Shown here: piece after piece, positions 1 to 5,628 of the stretch
How the letters are laid out: the number at the start of each line of letters is the position of its first letter
Numbering within the stretch: the first letter of the stretch is position 1
The notes under the pieces: model-generated
Seen by the model: the letters and a program-made list of their open reading frames with translations, nothing else
Databases searched by the model: none
Told to the model about the DNA's origin: nothing
Made by a program: the position numbers and the translations under genes
Source: Bacillota bacterium
GTDB lineage: Bacteria > Armatimonadota > Hebobacteria > Hebobacterales > Hebobacteraceae
Assembly (NCBI GenBank): GCA_030668755.1
Contig: DAOVEW010000064.1
Span: 1-6,545 of the forward strand
Direction: 5' to 3'
DNA length: 6,545 bases

Positions 1-1
1 C

Positions 2-967
2 TACTCTCCCCTGCAGCGGCTCCAGATCCTGTGGCACATGGCGTACTACGGCATTCCGAGAAACCGAGTGAGCGAGCACTTCCTGATCGCCCGGTCAACA
101 CTCTACCGCTGGTTGCACGCAGCCGAGCGGGGCGATCTGGGTGAGCGCAAGAGCAAGATCGAGAGTCCCAGGAAGACACCGGCTGAGCTGGCCCGGATGA
201 TCTGGGACATCTTCGAGGCGAATCCGCTCTTCGGTCGCTACCGAATCGCCAGCATCCTCTGGTTATTGGGGGTGTTCGTGGCCGCCTCGACGGTCCGGAA
301 TGTGCTGCTGCAACCCAAGCCCAGGACGGCGCCGGCCGCGGCAAAGGCCCAGGACGCGCCCGCGACACCCCGAGGGATCGTCGCCCGCTACCCCAATCAC
401 GTCTGGAGCGTAGACCGCACGCGGGTGCTCCGCTGGGGACTCTGGCCCACCTGGGTGCTGGTGGCGATCGACCACTTCTCTCGCAAGGTCGTGGCCTGCT
501 GTCCCCTGGAAGGACCCAACGCCGGTTGGGTGGTGGGTGCATTGGAGGAGGTGTTCGCCCAGCACGGTAGGCCCAGACACATGATCACAGATCAGGAAGG
601 CGTGTTCACCTCGGAGGTCTTCGAGGGCTTGCTGCACGAGTGGGATGTGAAGCAGCGCCTCGGAGCGGTCGGCAAGCACGGCTCAATCGCGGTGACTGAA
701 CGGGTCATCCTCACGCTGAAGTACGAGTGGCTGAAGCGTGTGCCGGTGATTCGCGGCCTCGACCATCTTAACCAATTGCTGCGCGACTTCGCAATCTACT
801 ACAACGAGTATCGCGGCCATGCCACGCTGGGAGGAGCGGTTCCCTCGGTGATTCATCACGGCGAGCACTGGCACAAGCCGGAGAAGTCAGCCAAGATAGT
901 ACCGACCGGCATCGAGCGCCGCGTCTTTCCCGATACCCGGATCACCGCGTACCGACTCGCGGCCTGA
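2..967 (+). CDS. DDE transposase (rve integrase core), 5' end outside window
   Basis: Transposase of the IS3/IS481-like type, which cuts and joins insertion-sequence ends using an RNase H-fold DDE domain. The frame is open to the window edge: in-frame codons before the ATG at 38 read YSPLQRLQILWH, the usual run-in to the helix-turn-helix of this family, so the true start is upstream. Counting from the ATG at 38: residues 1-30 hold the HTH (STLYRWL); about 47-95 a linker of HTH_21 type (NPLFGRYRI); 118-270 the catalytic core. The triad is D126 (WSVDRT), D185 (ITDQEG) and E221 (GSIAVTERVILTLK), giving the typical 35-residue spacing between the second D and E. The C-terminal YYNEYRGHATLGG matches the family's YNxxRPHxxLGG signature. 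No frameshift is seen, so the enzyme may be active. The exact IS family and its left end cannot be settled here. Confidence 0.9.
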   Translation, partial: YSPLQRLQILWHMAYYGIPRNRVSEHFLIARSTLYRWLHAAERGDLGERKSKIESPRKTPAELARMIWDIFEANPLFGRYRIASILWLLGVFVAASTVRNVLLQPKPRTAPAAAKAQDAPATPRGIVARYPNHVWSVDRTRVLRWGLWPTWVLVAIDHFSRKVVACCPLEGPNAGWVVGALEEVFAQHGRPRHMITDQEGVFTSEVFEGLLHEWDVKQRLGAVGKHGSIAVTERVILTLKYEWLKRVPVIRGLDHLNQLLRDFAIYYNEYRGHATLGGAVPSVIHHGEHWHKPEKSAKIVPTGIERRVFPDTRITAYRLAA

Positions 968-1454
968 GTCTCCCCCGAATCGAAATCGAGATGTTCGGTC
1001 CGACACGGAGCGCGTGCGGTCGCGCCTCCGTTAACCCATTCAGTCCTGTCGGACGGTTCGGCTCCGTATTCATGTCCCGCTTTCCGCGTTCACGCGCTCC
1101 ATTGCACTGCCATCCACGGGGCTATGCTACCGGTCGGAGCGATTCCAGCCGTGTCTCAAAGCTACTTGACAACTGCAATAGGGTCCGTATCCGCCCAGAA
1201 ACCGGTGTCCCAAGCCGACTTAACACGCACATGCGGGTAGAAAGGGCGAAACCACGCGGAGAGAGCGTCCCCTCCAAGGGGGATGGTGGAGGAAACGATC
1301 CTGGGATCGAAGCTCTCTCTCTTTCGGACGAGGTCGCGAGCTTAGATGATTGGAACGCTCGGACAGCGAGCGGGAATCGAAACGGGGGCTTTGCCGGTCC
1401 TACGGACGGTCTACACGGACAGAGGGTATCGGGGTTCGGCCGGGTGGGCGTCCT
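968..1454. other. Gene-free convergent region downstream of transposase
   Basis: About 490 bases between the ends of two converging genes. Frames here are open by chance (991-1458 on +), but the translations show no recognisable domain, hydrophobic pattern or ribosome binding site. The stretch holds hairpins at 996-1056 and 1356-1372 (CGCTCG, loop GACAG, CGAGCG), a smaller one at about 1296-1309 (CGATC, CTGG, GATCG), and CCCC/GGGG pairing around 1269-1281. The right end of the insertion sequence should lie in the first part of it, but it cannot be fixed without the left end. Confidence 0.5.
996..1056. repeat. Nested hairpin after transposase stop
   Basis: An inner stem pairs 1005-1014 (ACGGAGCGCG) with 1021-1031 through a six-base loop (TGCGGT) and one bulged C at 1025. 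An outer arm pairs 996-1004 (CGGTCCGAC) with 1048-1056 with one mismatch. It starts 28 bases after the transposase stop. There is no T-run, so it is not a classic intrinsic terminator. It could be a transcription stop of another kind, or subterminal inverted repeats of the insertion sequence. Confidence 0.45.
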
Positions 1455-1486
1455 CTAGATCCCCGGTTGCACCTGATCGCCCACCC
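1442..1486 (-). terminator. Long-loop inverted repeat spanning a stop codon
   Basis: GGGTGGGCG at 1442-1450 is the exact reverse complement of CGCCCACCC at 1478-1486, with 27 bases between. The stop codon of the minus-strand SH3-like gene (1455-1457) lies in the loop. A nine-base perfect arm at a gene end suggests an RNA fold that stops transcription or protects the message. The long loop and missing T-run make this a weak terminator call. Confidence 0.25.
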
Positions 1487-2084
1487 AGACGGGCAAGGGC
1501 ACAGCCCTCTCCTGGCCCACCAACAACCATATCACACTCGGGTCACCCATGATCTCTGTCCCCATGAAGACCGCCGTCTCGCCCTTCATGCTATCATCCA
1601 GGTACACGGCAGCGCCAGTGTATATTTCGGCGATTCCCTTTACGGTTGCCGTCCCCGGTCCCACCGGCATCCCTCGGAAGTCCGCGCCTCCTACCGATGT
1701 CGTGAACACTCCCGAATCACTGCGATGCATACGGAAGAGGTTGTCCGGCACTTCGTTGCGCGACTGCCGACGCTCCAGCTCATGTGGCGAACACACTGCA
1801 CCGCGCGCCAGCCATCCCTGCTCTCCCGACTCGGTCTTCACATGCAGAGAATCATGGACCACACCTGTCACACTCACCTCTGTGCCAACAGCTAGCGCCC
1901 TGTCCGAAAGATCTGTCTTCCCCACTTCTGCCGCTCCAAGGTCCAGAAAGAGACGCGCATCCTCTACCCCCACCACCACCGCCATCGTCGCCGGTGCCAT
2001 CGTTGCCGGCTTTCTCCAGACCAGCACGCCCGCCAGTGTGACCACCACAACTGCCAGCGCCGCCATTGCCCATTTGAGGCGCAT
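1455..2084 (-). CDS. Membrane-anchored SH3-like domain protein, hypothetical
   Basis: 209-residue protein of unknown function. Residues 2-4 (RLK) precede a single hydrophobic segment at about 6-23 (MAALAVVVVTLAGVLV), so it is a signal anchor or uncleaved signal peptide with the rest outside the membrane. Residues about 41-99 look like a bacterial SH3 fold: alternating short strands with GTEVSVTGVV and then SGEQGWLARGAV, the G-x-x-GW-L motif usual near the end of such domains. Bacterial SH3 domains often bind peptidoglycan or proteins, but no substrate can be read here. Residues 100-209 match nothing I recognise; they are again strand-rich and may be a second barrel (GTATVKGIAEIY). I chose ATG 2084 because it opens the basic-plus-hydrophobic leader and has GGGTGAGG three bases upstream. 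An in-frame ATG at 2123 lies inside a repeat unit and lacks a Shine-Dalgarno sequence. Confidence 0.7.
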   Translation of the reverse strand: MRLKWAMAALAVVVVTLAGVLVWRKPATMAPATMAVVVGVEDARLFLDLGAAEVGKTDLSDRALAVGTEVSVTGVVHDSLHVKTESGEQGWLARGAVCSPHELERRQSRNEVPDNLFRMHRSDSGVFTTSVGGADFRGMPVGPGTATVKGIAEIYTGAAVYLDDSMKGETAVFMGTEIMGDPSVIWLLVGQERAVPLPVWVGDQVQPGI

Positions 2085-2092
2085 CGTCCTCA

Positions 2093-2136
2093 CCCGTAAT
2101 GTGCCAGAACTAATCTGAAGCATCCGAGAGGCCAGG
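2093..2136 (-). repeat. 44-bp dispersed repeat, copy A
   Basis: Matches 2296-2339 in the same orientation at 36 of 44 positions without gaps. Seven of the eight differences are transitions. The shared core on the plus strand includes CCAGAACTA, TCTGA and GAGGCCAGG. This copy occupies the leader of the SH3-like gene, ending nine bases before its ATG, and so may carry that gene's promoter or 5' leader. Confidence 0.75.
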
Positions 2137-2295
2137 AGGATCGGCTCCCGAGCAGCTTCAGGCGTTGACTTCTCGCCTTCACGCCGGCATCCTCCCGGCC
2201 ATGTTGAGGTATCTGGTGCTGATGCTACTATCTCCCCTCCACCTGATTCTCGCGCTTCTCTTCCGTAGCGACCAGGCGCGACTCGTGCTGGCCCT

Positions 2296-2339
2296 CCCGG
2301 AGTGTACCAGAACTAGTCTGAGGCATTCAGGAGGCCAGG
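2296..2339 (-). repeat. 44-bp dispersed repeat, copy B
   Basis: Partner of the unit at 2093-2136, 203 bases further on in direct orientation. On the minus strand it follows the 55-bp unit at 2352-2406 after 12 bases, so the two may be parts of one larger repeat of about 110 bases. Confidence 0.75.
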
Positions 2340-2351
2340 GCGTGCCGTCCA

Positions 2352-2406
2352 GAGACTCATCCGTTCCCCAAAGTGCCCTTGAAGCGCTCTCAGGCCCGGT
2401 CGACAC
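2352..2406 (-). repeat. 55-bp dispersed repeat, left inverted copy
   Basis: Read on the minus strand it begins GTGTCGACCG and contains AGGGCACTTTGGGG and ACGGATGAGT. It matches 3733-3787 on the plus strand at 46 of 55 positions without gaps. Similarity appears to continue weakly past both ends with small gaps. No transposase is recognisable between the two copies. Confidence 0.75.
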
Positions 2407-2529
2407 ACACAAGCGGCACTAGCGGTTCTGGGTATAGGCCAACTGGATGCTGAGGGGAGGGTATTCCCGGCTTCTTGAGGGTGGCACGAGTGTCATTCCT
2501 GTCAAGGCAGCACGGCGAGGCAGGCAGGT

Positions 2530-2554
2530 CCCGGGCTCCTTCGACGCGCCCGGG
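2530..2554 (-). terminator. GC-rich hairpin after zinc-ribbon gene
   Basis: CCCGGGC at 2530-2536 pairs with GCCCGGG at 2548-2554 across an 11-base loop. It begins two bases past the stop codon of the minus-strand gene. The position suits a terminator, but no T-run follows, so efficiency is doubtful. Confidence 0.3.
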
Positions 2555-2556
2555 CT

Positions 2557-3204
2557 CTACCAGGATGCCCTAGCCGCCAGGTACATCGCGATGAGTACGG
2601 GAACCAGCCCGGCCGCGGCCCACGCCCATTGCCGCTCGCCGTTGGCGAACTCGGTCTCGGACTTATACCGCCCAGACTTCCATGCCTCCTTGCCACCCAC
2701 AGTGCCGCAGTAGATGTGCAGGGCCAGCATGGCGAAATTCGCGAACCAGACCAACAGGATTGCCGCCGTTGGCGACATGTCGCCATCCATGACCATCCAG
2801 ATCGGCAGTATCCTCCCCAGCGCGAAGACGATCCCCCAGGCCAATAGGACGGCAGCGCTCCATTTCCATAATCCGTGACCGATTCCCCACAGAACGGGAA
2901 TCAGAAATGCGCCCCAGTTGAACGCTTCAACGCGCCCAGAGACGCTTCCATCCCAGGTCCGCCCACACCTGTCGCATACCTTCGCGTCTACGTTCGTGCG
3001 CTCGCCACAGACACACTTCTTCGTGGCCACCACAGCAGGCCCGGGAGCGCTCTCGTCGGTCTGCGGGCCGGTTCCAGGGGGGAGAGTCGCATCAGTCGGA
3101 ATCGGCGTGAGATTGCCGCATGAGCACCGACCAGTCTGTCCTGCACGATCATCGGAGACCTCGTATGCCCTGCCGCAACTGCTGCACTGAATCCGTATTG
3201 CCAT
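2557..3204 (-). CDS. Double zinc-ribbon multi-pass membrane protein, hypothetical
   Basis: 215-residue protein with two short zinc ribbons followed by membrane helices. The first ribbon uses C7, C10, C27 and C29 (CSSC, then CSC); the second uses C64, C66, C77 and C80 (CVC, then CDRC). A proline-rich linker, about 33-60, separates them. Hydrophobic segments lie at about 98-111 (FNWGAFLIPVLWGIGHGL), 116-137, 146-168 and 193-211. The FNWGAFLIPVLWGIGHG stretch resembles the start of DUF2628-like membrane domains. This head-and-membrane design is common in proteins of unknown role; by analogy the ribbons sit in the cytoplasm. The start is well supported: GGGAGGAG at 3210-3217, five bases before the ATG. 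It shares strand with the SH3-like gene but is separated by about 470 bases, so an operon is unlikely. Confidence 0.8.
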   Translation of the reverse strand: MAIRIQCSSCGRAYEVSDDRAGQTGRCSCGNLTPIPTDATLPPGTGPQTDESAPGPAVVATKKCVCGERTNVDAKVCDRCGRTWDGSVSGRVEAFNWGAFLIPVLWGIGHGLWKWSAAVLLAWGIVFALGRILPIWMVMDGDMSPTAAILLVWFANFAMLALHIYCGTVGGKEAWKSGRYKSETEFANGERQWAWAAAGLVPVLIAMYLAARASW

Positions 3205-3475
3205 ACGATCTCCTCCCTTGAGTAAGCTGTGGCCTCACTAGCCGATGTCCCGCAGCTTCAGCAGATTCCCTTACGCCGACCACCACCGAACCCCTCTCTC
3301 GGATTCCCCGTCCGGGAGATCCAAAGCGCGCAAGGCGGGTCCCTCGGCCTGGCCGAAGACAGGCGGGATGGCACCTGGCGGAAGAACCGCTCCAGCCTGG
3401 CCCATCGTGCCTATGTCAAATGGCGATGAGACACCTCTGACGGCCCTGTAGGCTTGTCTCCGGACCTCAGACATT

Positions 3476-3595
3476 CTACCACATGGGACCATTTACCGCT
3501 GTCGTGTCGACTTCGCCGAAACTGGTGGTCGAGAGTGGAGCGAGAAGGAGTACGCCAACAACGAGACACATCAATCCGACTCTGTGACGTAACAT
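3476..3595 (-). CDS. Possible 39-residue signal-peptide ORF, perhaps a gene remnant
   Basis: The ATG at 3595 has a good Shine-Dalgarno sequence (AAAGGGGA) five bases upstream. The product starts MLRHR and then has a hydrophobic core, VGLMCLVVGVLLLAPL, followed by STTSFGEVDTT and a short tail ending in TAG. This is a complete secretory leader with almost nothing behind it. Either it is a small secreted or membrane peptide, or the first part of a larger secreted protein cut short by a stop or frameshift. A different minus frame stays open from 3492 to 3271, which fits a frameshift, but its translation matches nothing I know. The Shine-Dalgarno sequence is part of CCCCAAAGGGG, which could fold on itself and mask it. 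Confidence 0.4.
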   Translation of the reverse strand: MLRHRVGLMCLVVGVLLLAPLSTTSFGEVDTTAVNGPMW

Positions 3596-3928
3596 AGTAG
3601 TCCCCTTTGGGGTGTAGTAGGGGGCGCCAGGGAGGTCGCTCAGCGGGGACATGCCCCCTCTCTGGGGATGAGGTTCGGCGCGGGGGAGCTGGGTCCTTGT
3701 GGATTCACGGTATGGAGTGAACCCCTCTGCGGGTGTCGACCGCCCGTGAGACCGCTGTGAGGGCACTTTGGGGCACGGATGAGTTTCGAGACAGGACGGG
3801 TGCGCAGGGGATGGTCATTTGACCTGCCCCTCTCGACGCCTACAACACGAAGCTCGCAACAGCACTCGTGAGCAGCAGGATACCACCTGCTCACCAGGGA
3901 ACGAAATGCCCCAGGAGTGCCCGGATAG
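3596..3928. other. Gene-free region before recombinase remnant
   Basis: About 330 bases without a recognisable gene. It contains the right copy of the 55-bp repeat (3733-3787) and short GC hairpins, for example GGGG at 3647-3650 with CCCC at 3656-3659. The missing catalytic domain of the recombinase is not found here in any frame, so it was removed rather than merely frameshifted. Confidence 0.5.
3733..3787 (+). repeat. 55-bp dispersed repeat, right inverted copy
   Basis: Matches 2352-2406 in inverted orientation at 46 of 55 positions. It lies about 190 bases before the point where the truncated recombinase becomes recognisable. With its partner it brackets 1326 bases that contain the zinc-ribbon gene and the signal-peptide ORF. 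Confidence 0.75.
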
Positions 3929-3976
3929 GATTATTGGGGAGGACAGGGACTGCGCAAGCGCCTGCGCTTCTGGAAG

Positions 3977-5401
3977 GTGGGGTTGGTAGCGTTGGGGGAT
4001 GGCCTCGACACGGTGGCGGCGCCGGCAGCGGCCGCGCCTATCATGCTGGTCAAGGCGCTGGTGAACGAGGCGGAGCTGGAGGCGAATGCCCACCGAAGCC
4101 GCCGCGGTCTGGCGGGCCGGGTTTTGGCCGGCTACCATGCGGGCGGAGCACCATACGGCTATCGCACCCGTCCCGTGCACGCGGATAAGCCAGGCGATCC
4201 AGCGGGCACGGGGCCAGTCATCGGCCATGAGTACCTGATCCATGATGGCGAGGCCGAGGTGATCCGGCGCATCTTCCGACTCTATGCCGACGGCCTTAGC
4301 AGCAGGCAGATCGCGGCAACACTGAACGCGGAGGGTGTGCCTCCACCAGGCGCCCGGTGGCGCAACCGGACGGGGCTGAGGAAGCGGACCTGGTCGCATA
4401 GCGCCATCGGGGGTGACCCCGCCAAGGGGCTCGGCATCTTGAACAACGAGAAGTATGCGGGCCGGCTGATCTGGAACCGCACCACCTGGCCACGGGACCC
4501 GGAACGGGATGGCAAACAGGTGCGCCGCGAGTTGCCGCCAGAGGAATGGGTGATCCAGGACGCCCCCGGGCTGCGCATCGTGCCGCAGGAGCTGTGGGAT
4601 GCGGTCAGGGCGCGGCAACGGCAGCGATTGCGGAGGCGAGCACGGGGGGCATCGGTACCCCGGGTGCCTCGTCTGCTGAGCGGTCTGCTGACCTGCGGCC
4701 GCTGTGGGGCGCGATATGTGCTGCGCGGGTCCAGAACCTACTGCTGCGCCACCCGGCAGAACCGTGGCAAGGTGGTGTGCGACTGTATGGCGACGGTCAA
4801 CGCGGCGGAGGCCGAGCAGGCGATACTGGACTTGCTGGAACCGCTGTTCTGTGACCGGACGGTGCTGGCGAAGCTGGAAGCCGCGGTGCGGAAACGCCTC
4901 GCCACGGCACGTCGTCAGCGCTCCGAGCGCAAGAGCGCGGAGGGACAGCTCAGAGCGGAGCTGGCGGAGGTGGAGGCCCAGATCAGTCGGCTCGTGCAGT
5001 GGATCGCAAAGGGCAAGCTGGTCGAGGACCTGGAGACTCAGATGATGGCGGCCGAGGCGCGGCGCGAGCATCTCCGCCAGGAGCTTGCCACGGCCCGTGC
5101 AGCCGAACCGCCGACGGGCATTGCCGTGCTGCCGGCAGCGGTGCGCAAGATCGTGTCAGACTTGCGGGGAATGCTGAAGGTCGGGCAGGTCGAGAAGGTG
5201 AAGAGCGCGCTCTGGCGCCTTGTGGACCGAATAGAGGTCCACGAGGTGCCAAGGCCTGGGCAGAAGCGACCGGGGGCGCGGCTAGTGCTGCGAGGCAGTC
5301 TGGCGGGTGTGCTGCAGCTCGTCAGCGGCAAAGTCAAGAGAGTTGGTAGCCCCGGCGGGATTCGAACCCGCGATCTCGTGGCTGAGAACCACGCATCCTA
5401 G
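3977..5401 (+). CDS. Large serine recombinase lacking its catalytic domain; likely pseudogene
   Basis: Large serine recombinases cut and rejoin att sites through an N-terminal resolvase domain. This copy lacks that domain. Recognisable similarity starts near 3944 (in-frame LRKRLRFWKVGLVALGDGLD, the end of the resolvase fold), and an in-frame stop at 3926 closes the frame, so the catalytic serine and active-site arginines are gone. Counting from GTG 3977: residues 29-66 form the long E-helix and exit (NAHRSRRGLAGR, GGAPYGYR); about 87-215 the Recombinase domain (AEVIRRIFRLYADGLSSRQI, LNNEKYAGRLIWN); 240-270 the zinc ribbon (C240, C243, then CC at 256-257, C268, C270); 315-376 a coiled coil. 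GTG 3977 is only nominal, as no ribosome binding site precedes it. The last 19 residues (456-474, SPGGIRTRDL) are antisense translation of tRNA-Glu, not native protein. It may still bind DNA if expressed, but recombination is not expected. Confidence 0.85.
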   Translation: MGLVALGDGLDTVAAPAAAAPIMLVKALVNEAELEANAHRSRRGLAGRVLAGYHAGGAPYGYRTRPVHADKPGDPAGTGPVIGHEYLIHDGEAEVIRRIFRLYADGLSSRQIAATLNAEGVPPPGARWRNRTGLRKRTWSHSAIGGDPAKGLGILNNEKYAGRLIWNRTTWPRDPERDGKQVRRELPPEEWVIQDAPGLRIVPQELWDAVRARQRQRLRRRARGASVPRVPRLLSGLLTCGRCGARYVLRGSRTYCCATRQNRGKVVCDCMATVNAAEAEQAILDLLEPLFCDRTVLAKLEAAVRKRLATARRQRSERKSAEGQLRAELAEVEAQISRLVQWIAKGKLVEDLETQMMAAEARREHLRQELATARAAEPPTGIAVLPAAVRKIVSDLRGMLKVGQVEKVKSALWRLVDRIEVHEVPRPGQKRPGARLVLRGSLAGVLQLVSGKVKRVGSPGGIRTRDLVAENHAS

Positions 5402-5420
5402 TCCACTAGACGACGGGGCC
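5344..5420 (-). tRNA. trnE: tRNA-Glu (anticodon CTC)
   Basis: Full cloverleaf on the minus strand. Acceptor arms are GGCCCCG (5414-5420) and CGGGGCT (5348-5354), with a G-U first pair. The D region reads GTCTAGTGGACTAGGA, as usual for glutamate tRNAs. The anticodon stem CGTGG/CCACG holds loop TTCTCAG with CTC at 5384-5386, reading GAG. The T arm is GCGGG, TTCGAAT, CCCGC. The discriminator is A (5347) and CCA is encoded at 5344-5346. The 3' half overlaps the end of the recombinase frame on the other strand. Confidence 0.95.
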
Positions 5421-5476
5421 GTGTTGTGCTCCGGCCGACACCGGGGGCCGCAGCTCCGAGTTTTTCAGAGCGCTGG

Positions 5477-5552
5477 TGGCTGCGGGGCTAGGGCTCGAAC
5501 CTAGAACCTCCTGATCCAGAGTCAGGCGTGCTGCCAGTTGCACCACCCCGCA
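5477..5552 (-). tRNA. trnQ: tRNA-Gln (anticodon CTG)
   Basis: Full cloverleaf on the minus strand. Acceptor arms are TGCGGGG (5546-5552) and CCCCGCA (5481-5487). The anticodon stem CCTGA/TCAGG holds loop CTCTGGA with CTG at 5517-5519, reading CAG. The T loop is TTCGAGC. The discriminator is G (5480) and CCA is encoded at 5477-5479. The weak U-A first acceptor pair and G discriminator are usual for glutamine tRNAs. It lies 56 bases upstream of tRNA-Glu on the same strand, so both are probably made from one transcript. Confidence 0.95.
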
Positions 5553-5567
5553 ACACCCGGCAGGCTG

Positions 5568-5597
5568 AGTTTACCAAAAGGCCTGTTGCCCTGTCAA
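5568..5597 (-). promoter_or_regulatory. Sigma-70-type promoter for the tRNA-Gln/Glu pair
   Basis: On the minus strand, a perfect -35 TTGACA (5592-5597) is followed after 18 bases by a -10 TAAACT (5568-5573, four of six consensus bases). The -10 ends 15 bases before the first base of tRNA-Gln, so transcription would begin about eight bases ahead of the mature tRNA. Being downstream of the EF-Tu-like stop codon, it gives the tRNAs their own start. Confidence 0.65.
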
Positions 5598-5601
5598 CGC
5601 A

Positions 5602-5628
5602 GTCTACTGGGCCCTGTCTACTGGGCCC
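5602..5628. repeat. Tandem 13-bp direct repeat at a gene end
   Basis: GTCTACTGGGCCC occurs at 5602-5614 and again at 5616-5628, one base apart. The second copy contains the stop codon (5618-5620) and last codons of the EF-Tu-like gene. It looks like a small tandem duplication of the gene end. GGGCCC in each copy is palindromic. Confidence 0.8.

Larger units (their letters stand above)
2085..2556. other. Gene-free region with repeat units
   Basis: About 470 bases between two minus-strand genes. I see no convincing gene. A plus-strand frame (2165-2422) starts with a leucine-rich stretch but has no ribosome binding site. The minus frame 2179-2412 owes much of its openness to the repeat units at 2296-2339 and 2352-2406. 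An inverted pair CTGAAGC (2115-2121) and GCTTCAG (2155-2161) lies just upstream of the SH3-like gene. The promoter of that gene should lie here, but no clear -35/-10 pair stands out. Confidence 0.5.

Noticed and set aside
1166..1193. TTGACA followed after 16 bases by TATCCG
   Set aside because: The -10 is poor and no gene follows downstream on the plus strand.
991..1458. A 155-codon plus-strand frame after the transposase
   Set aside because: No ribosome binding site, no domain and irregular composition; it also runs through hairpins.
1549..2118. A 189-codon plus-strand frame
   Set aside because: Antisense to the SH3-like gene, which has a proper leader and domain pattern.
2165..2422. A plus-strand frame with a leucine-rich start (MLRYLVLMLLSPLHLILALL)
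   Set aside because: Tempting as a membrane peptide, but no ribosome binding site is present and the second half passes through repeat units read backwards.
3852..3878. ARNSTREQQ, resembling the catalytic RVSTxxQ motif of serine recombinases
   Set aside because: It is in a different frame from the recombinase, lacks the preceding beta strand and tyrosine, and only about 90 bases separate it from the end of the resolvase fold. Chance is the simpler explanation.
3815..5071. A 418-codon open frame on the minus strand
   Set aside because: It is antisense to the recombinase, rich in R, P, Q and H, has no recognisable domain, and results from G+C-rich codon use on the other strand.
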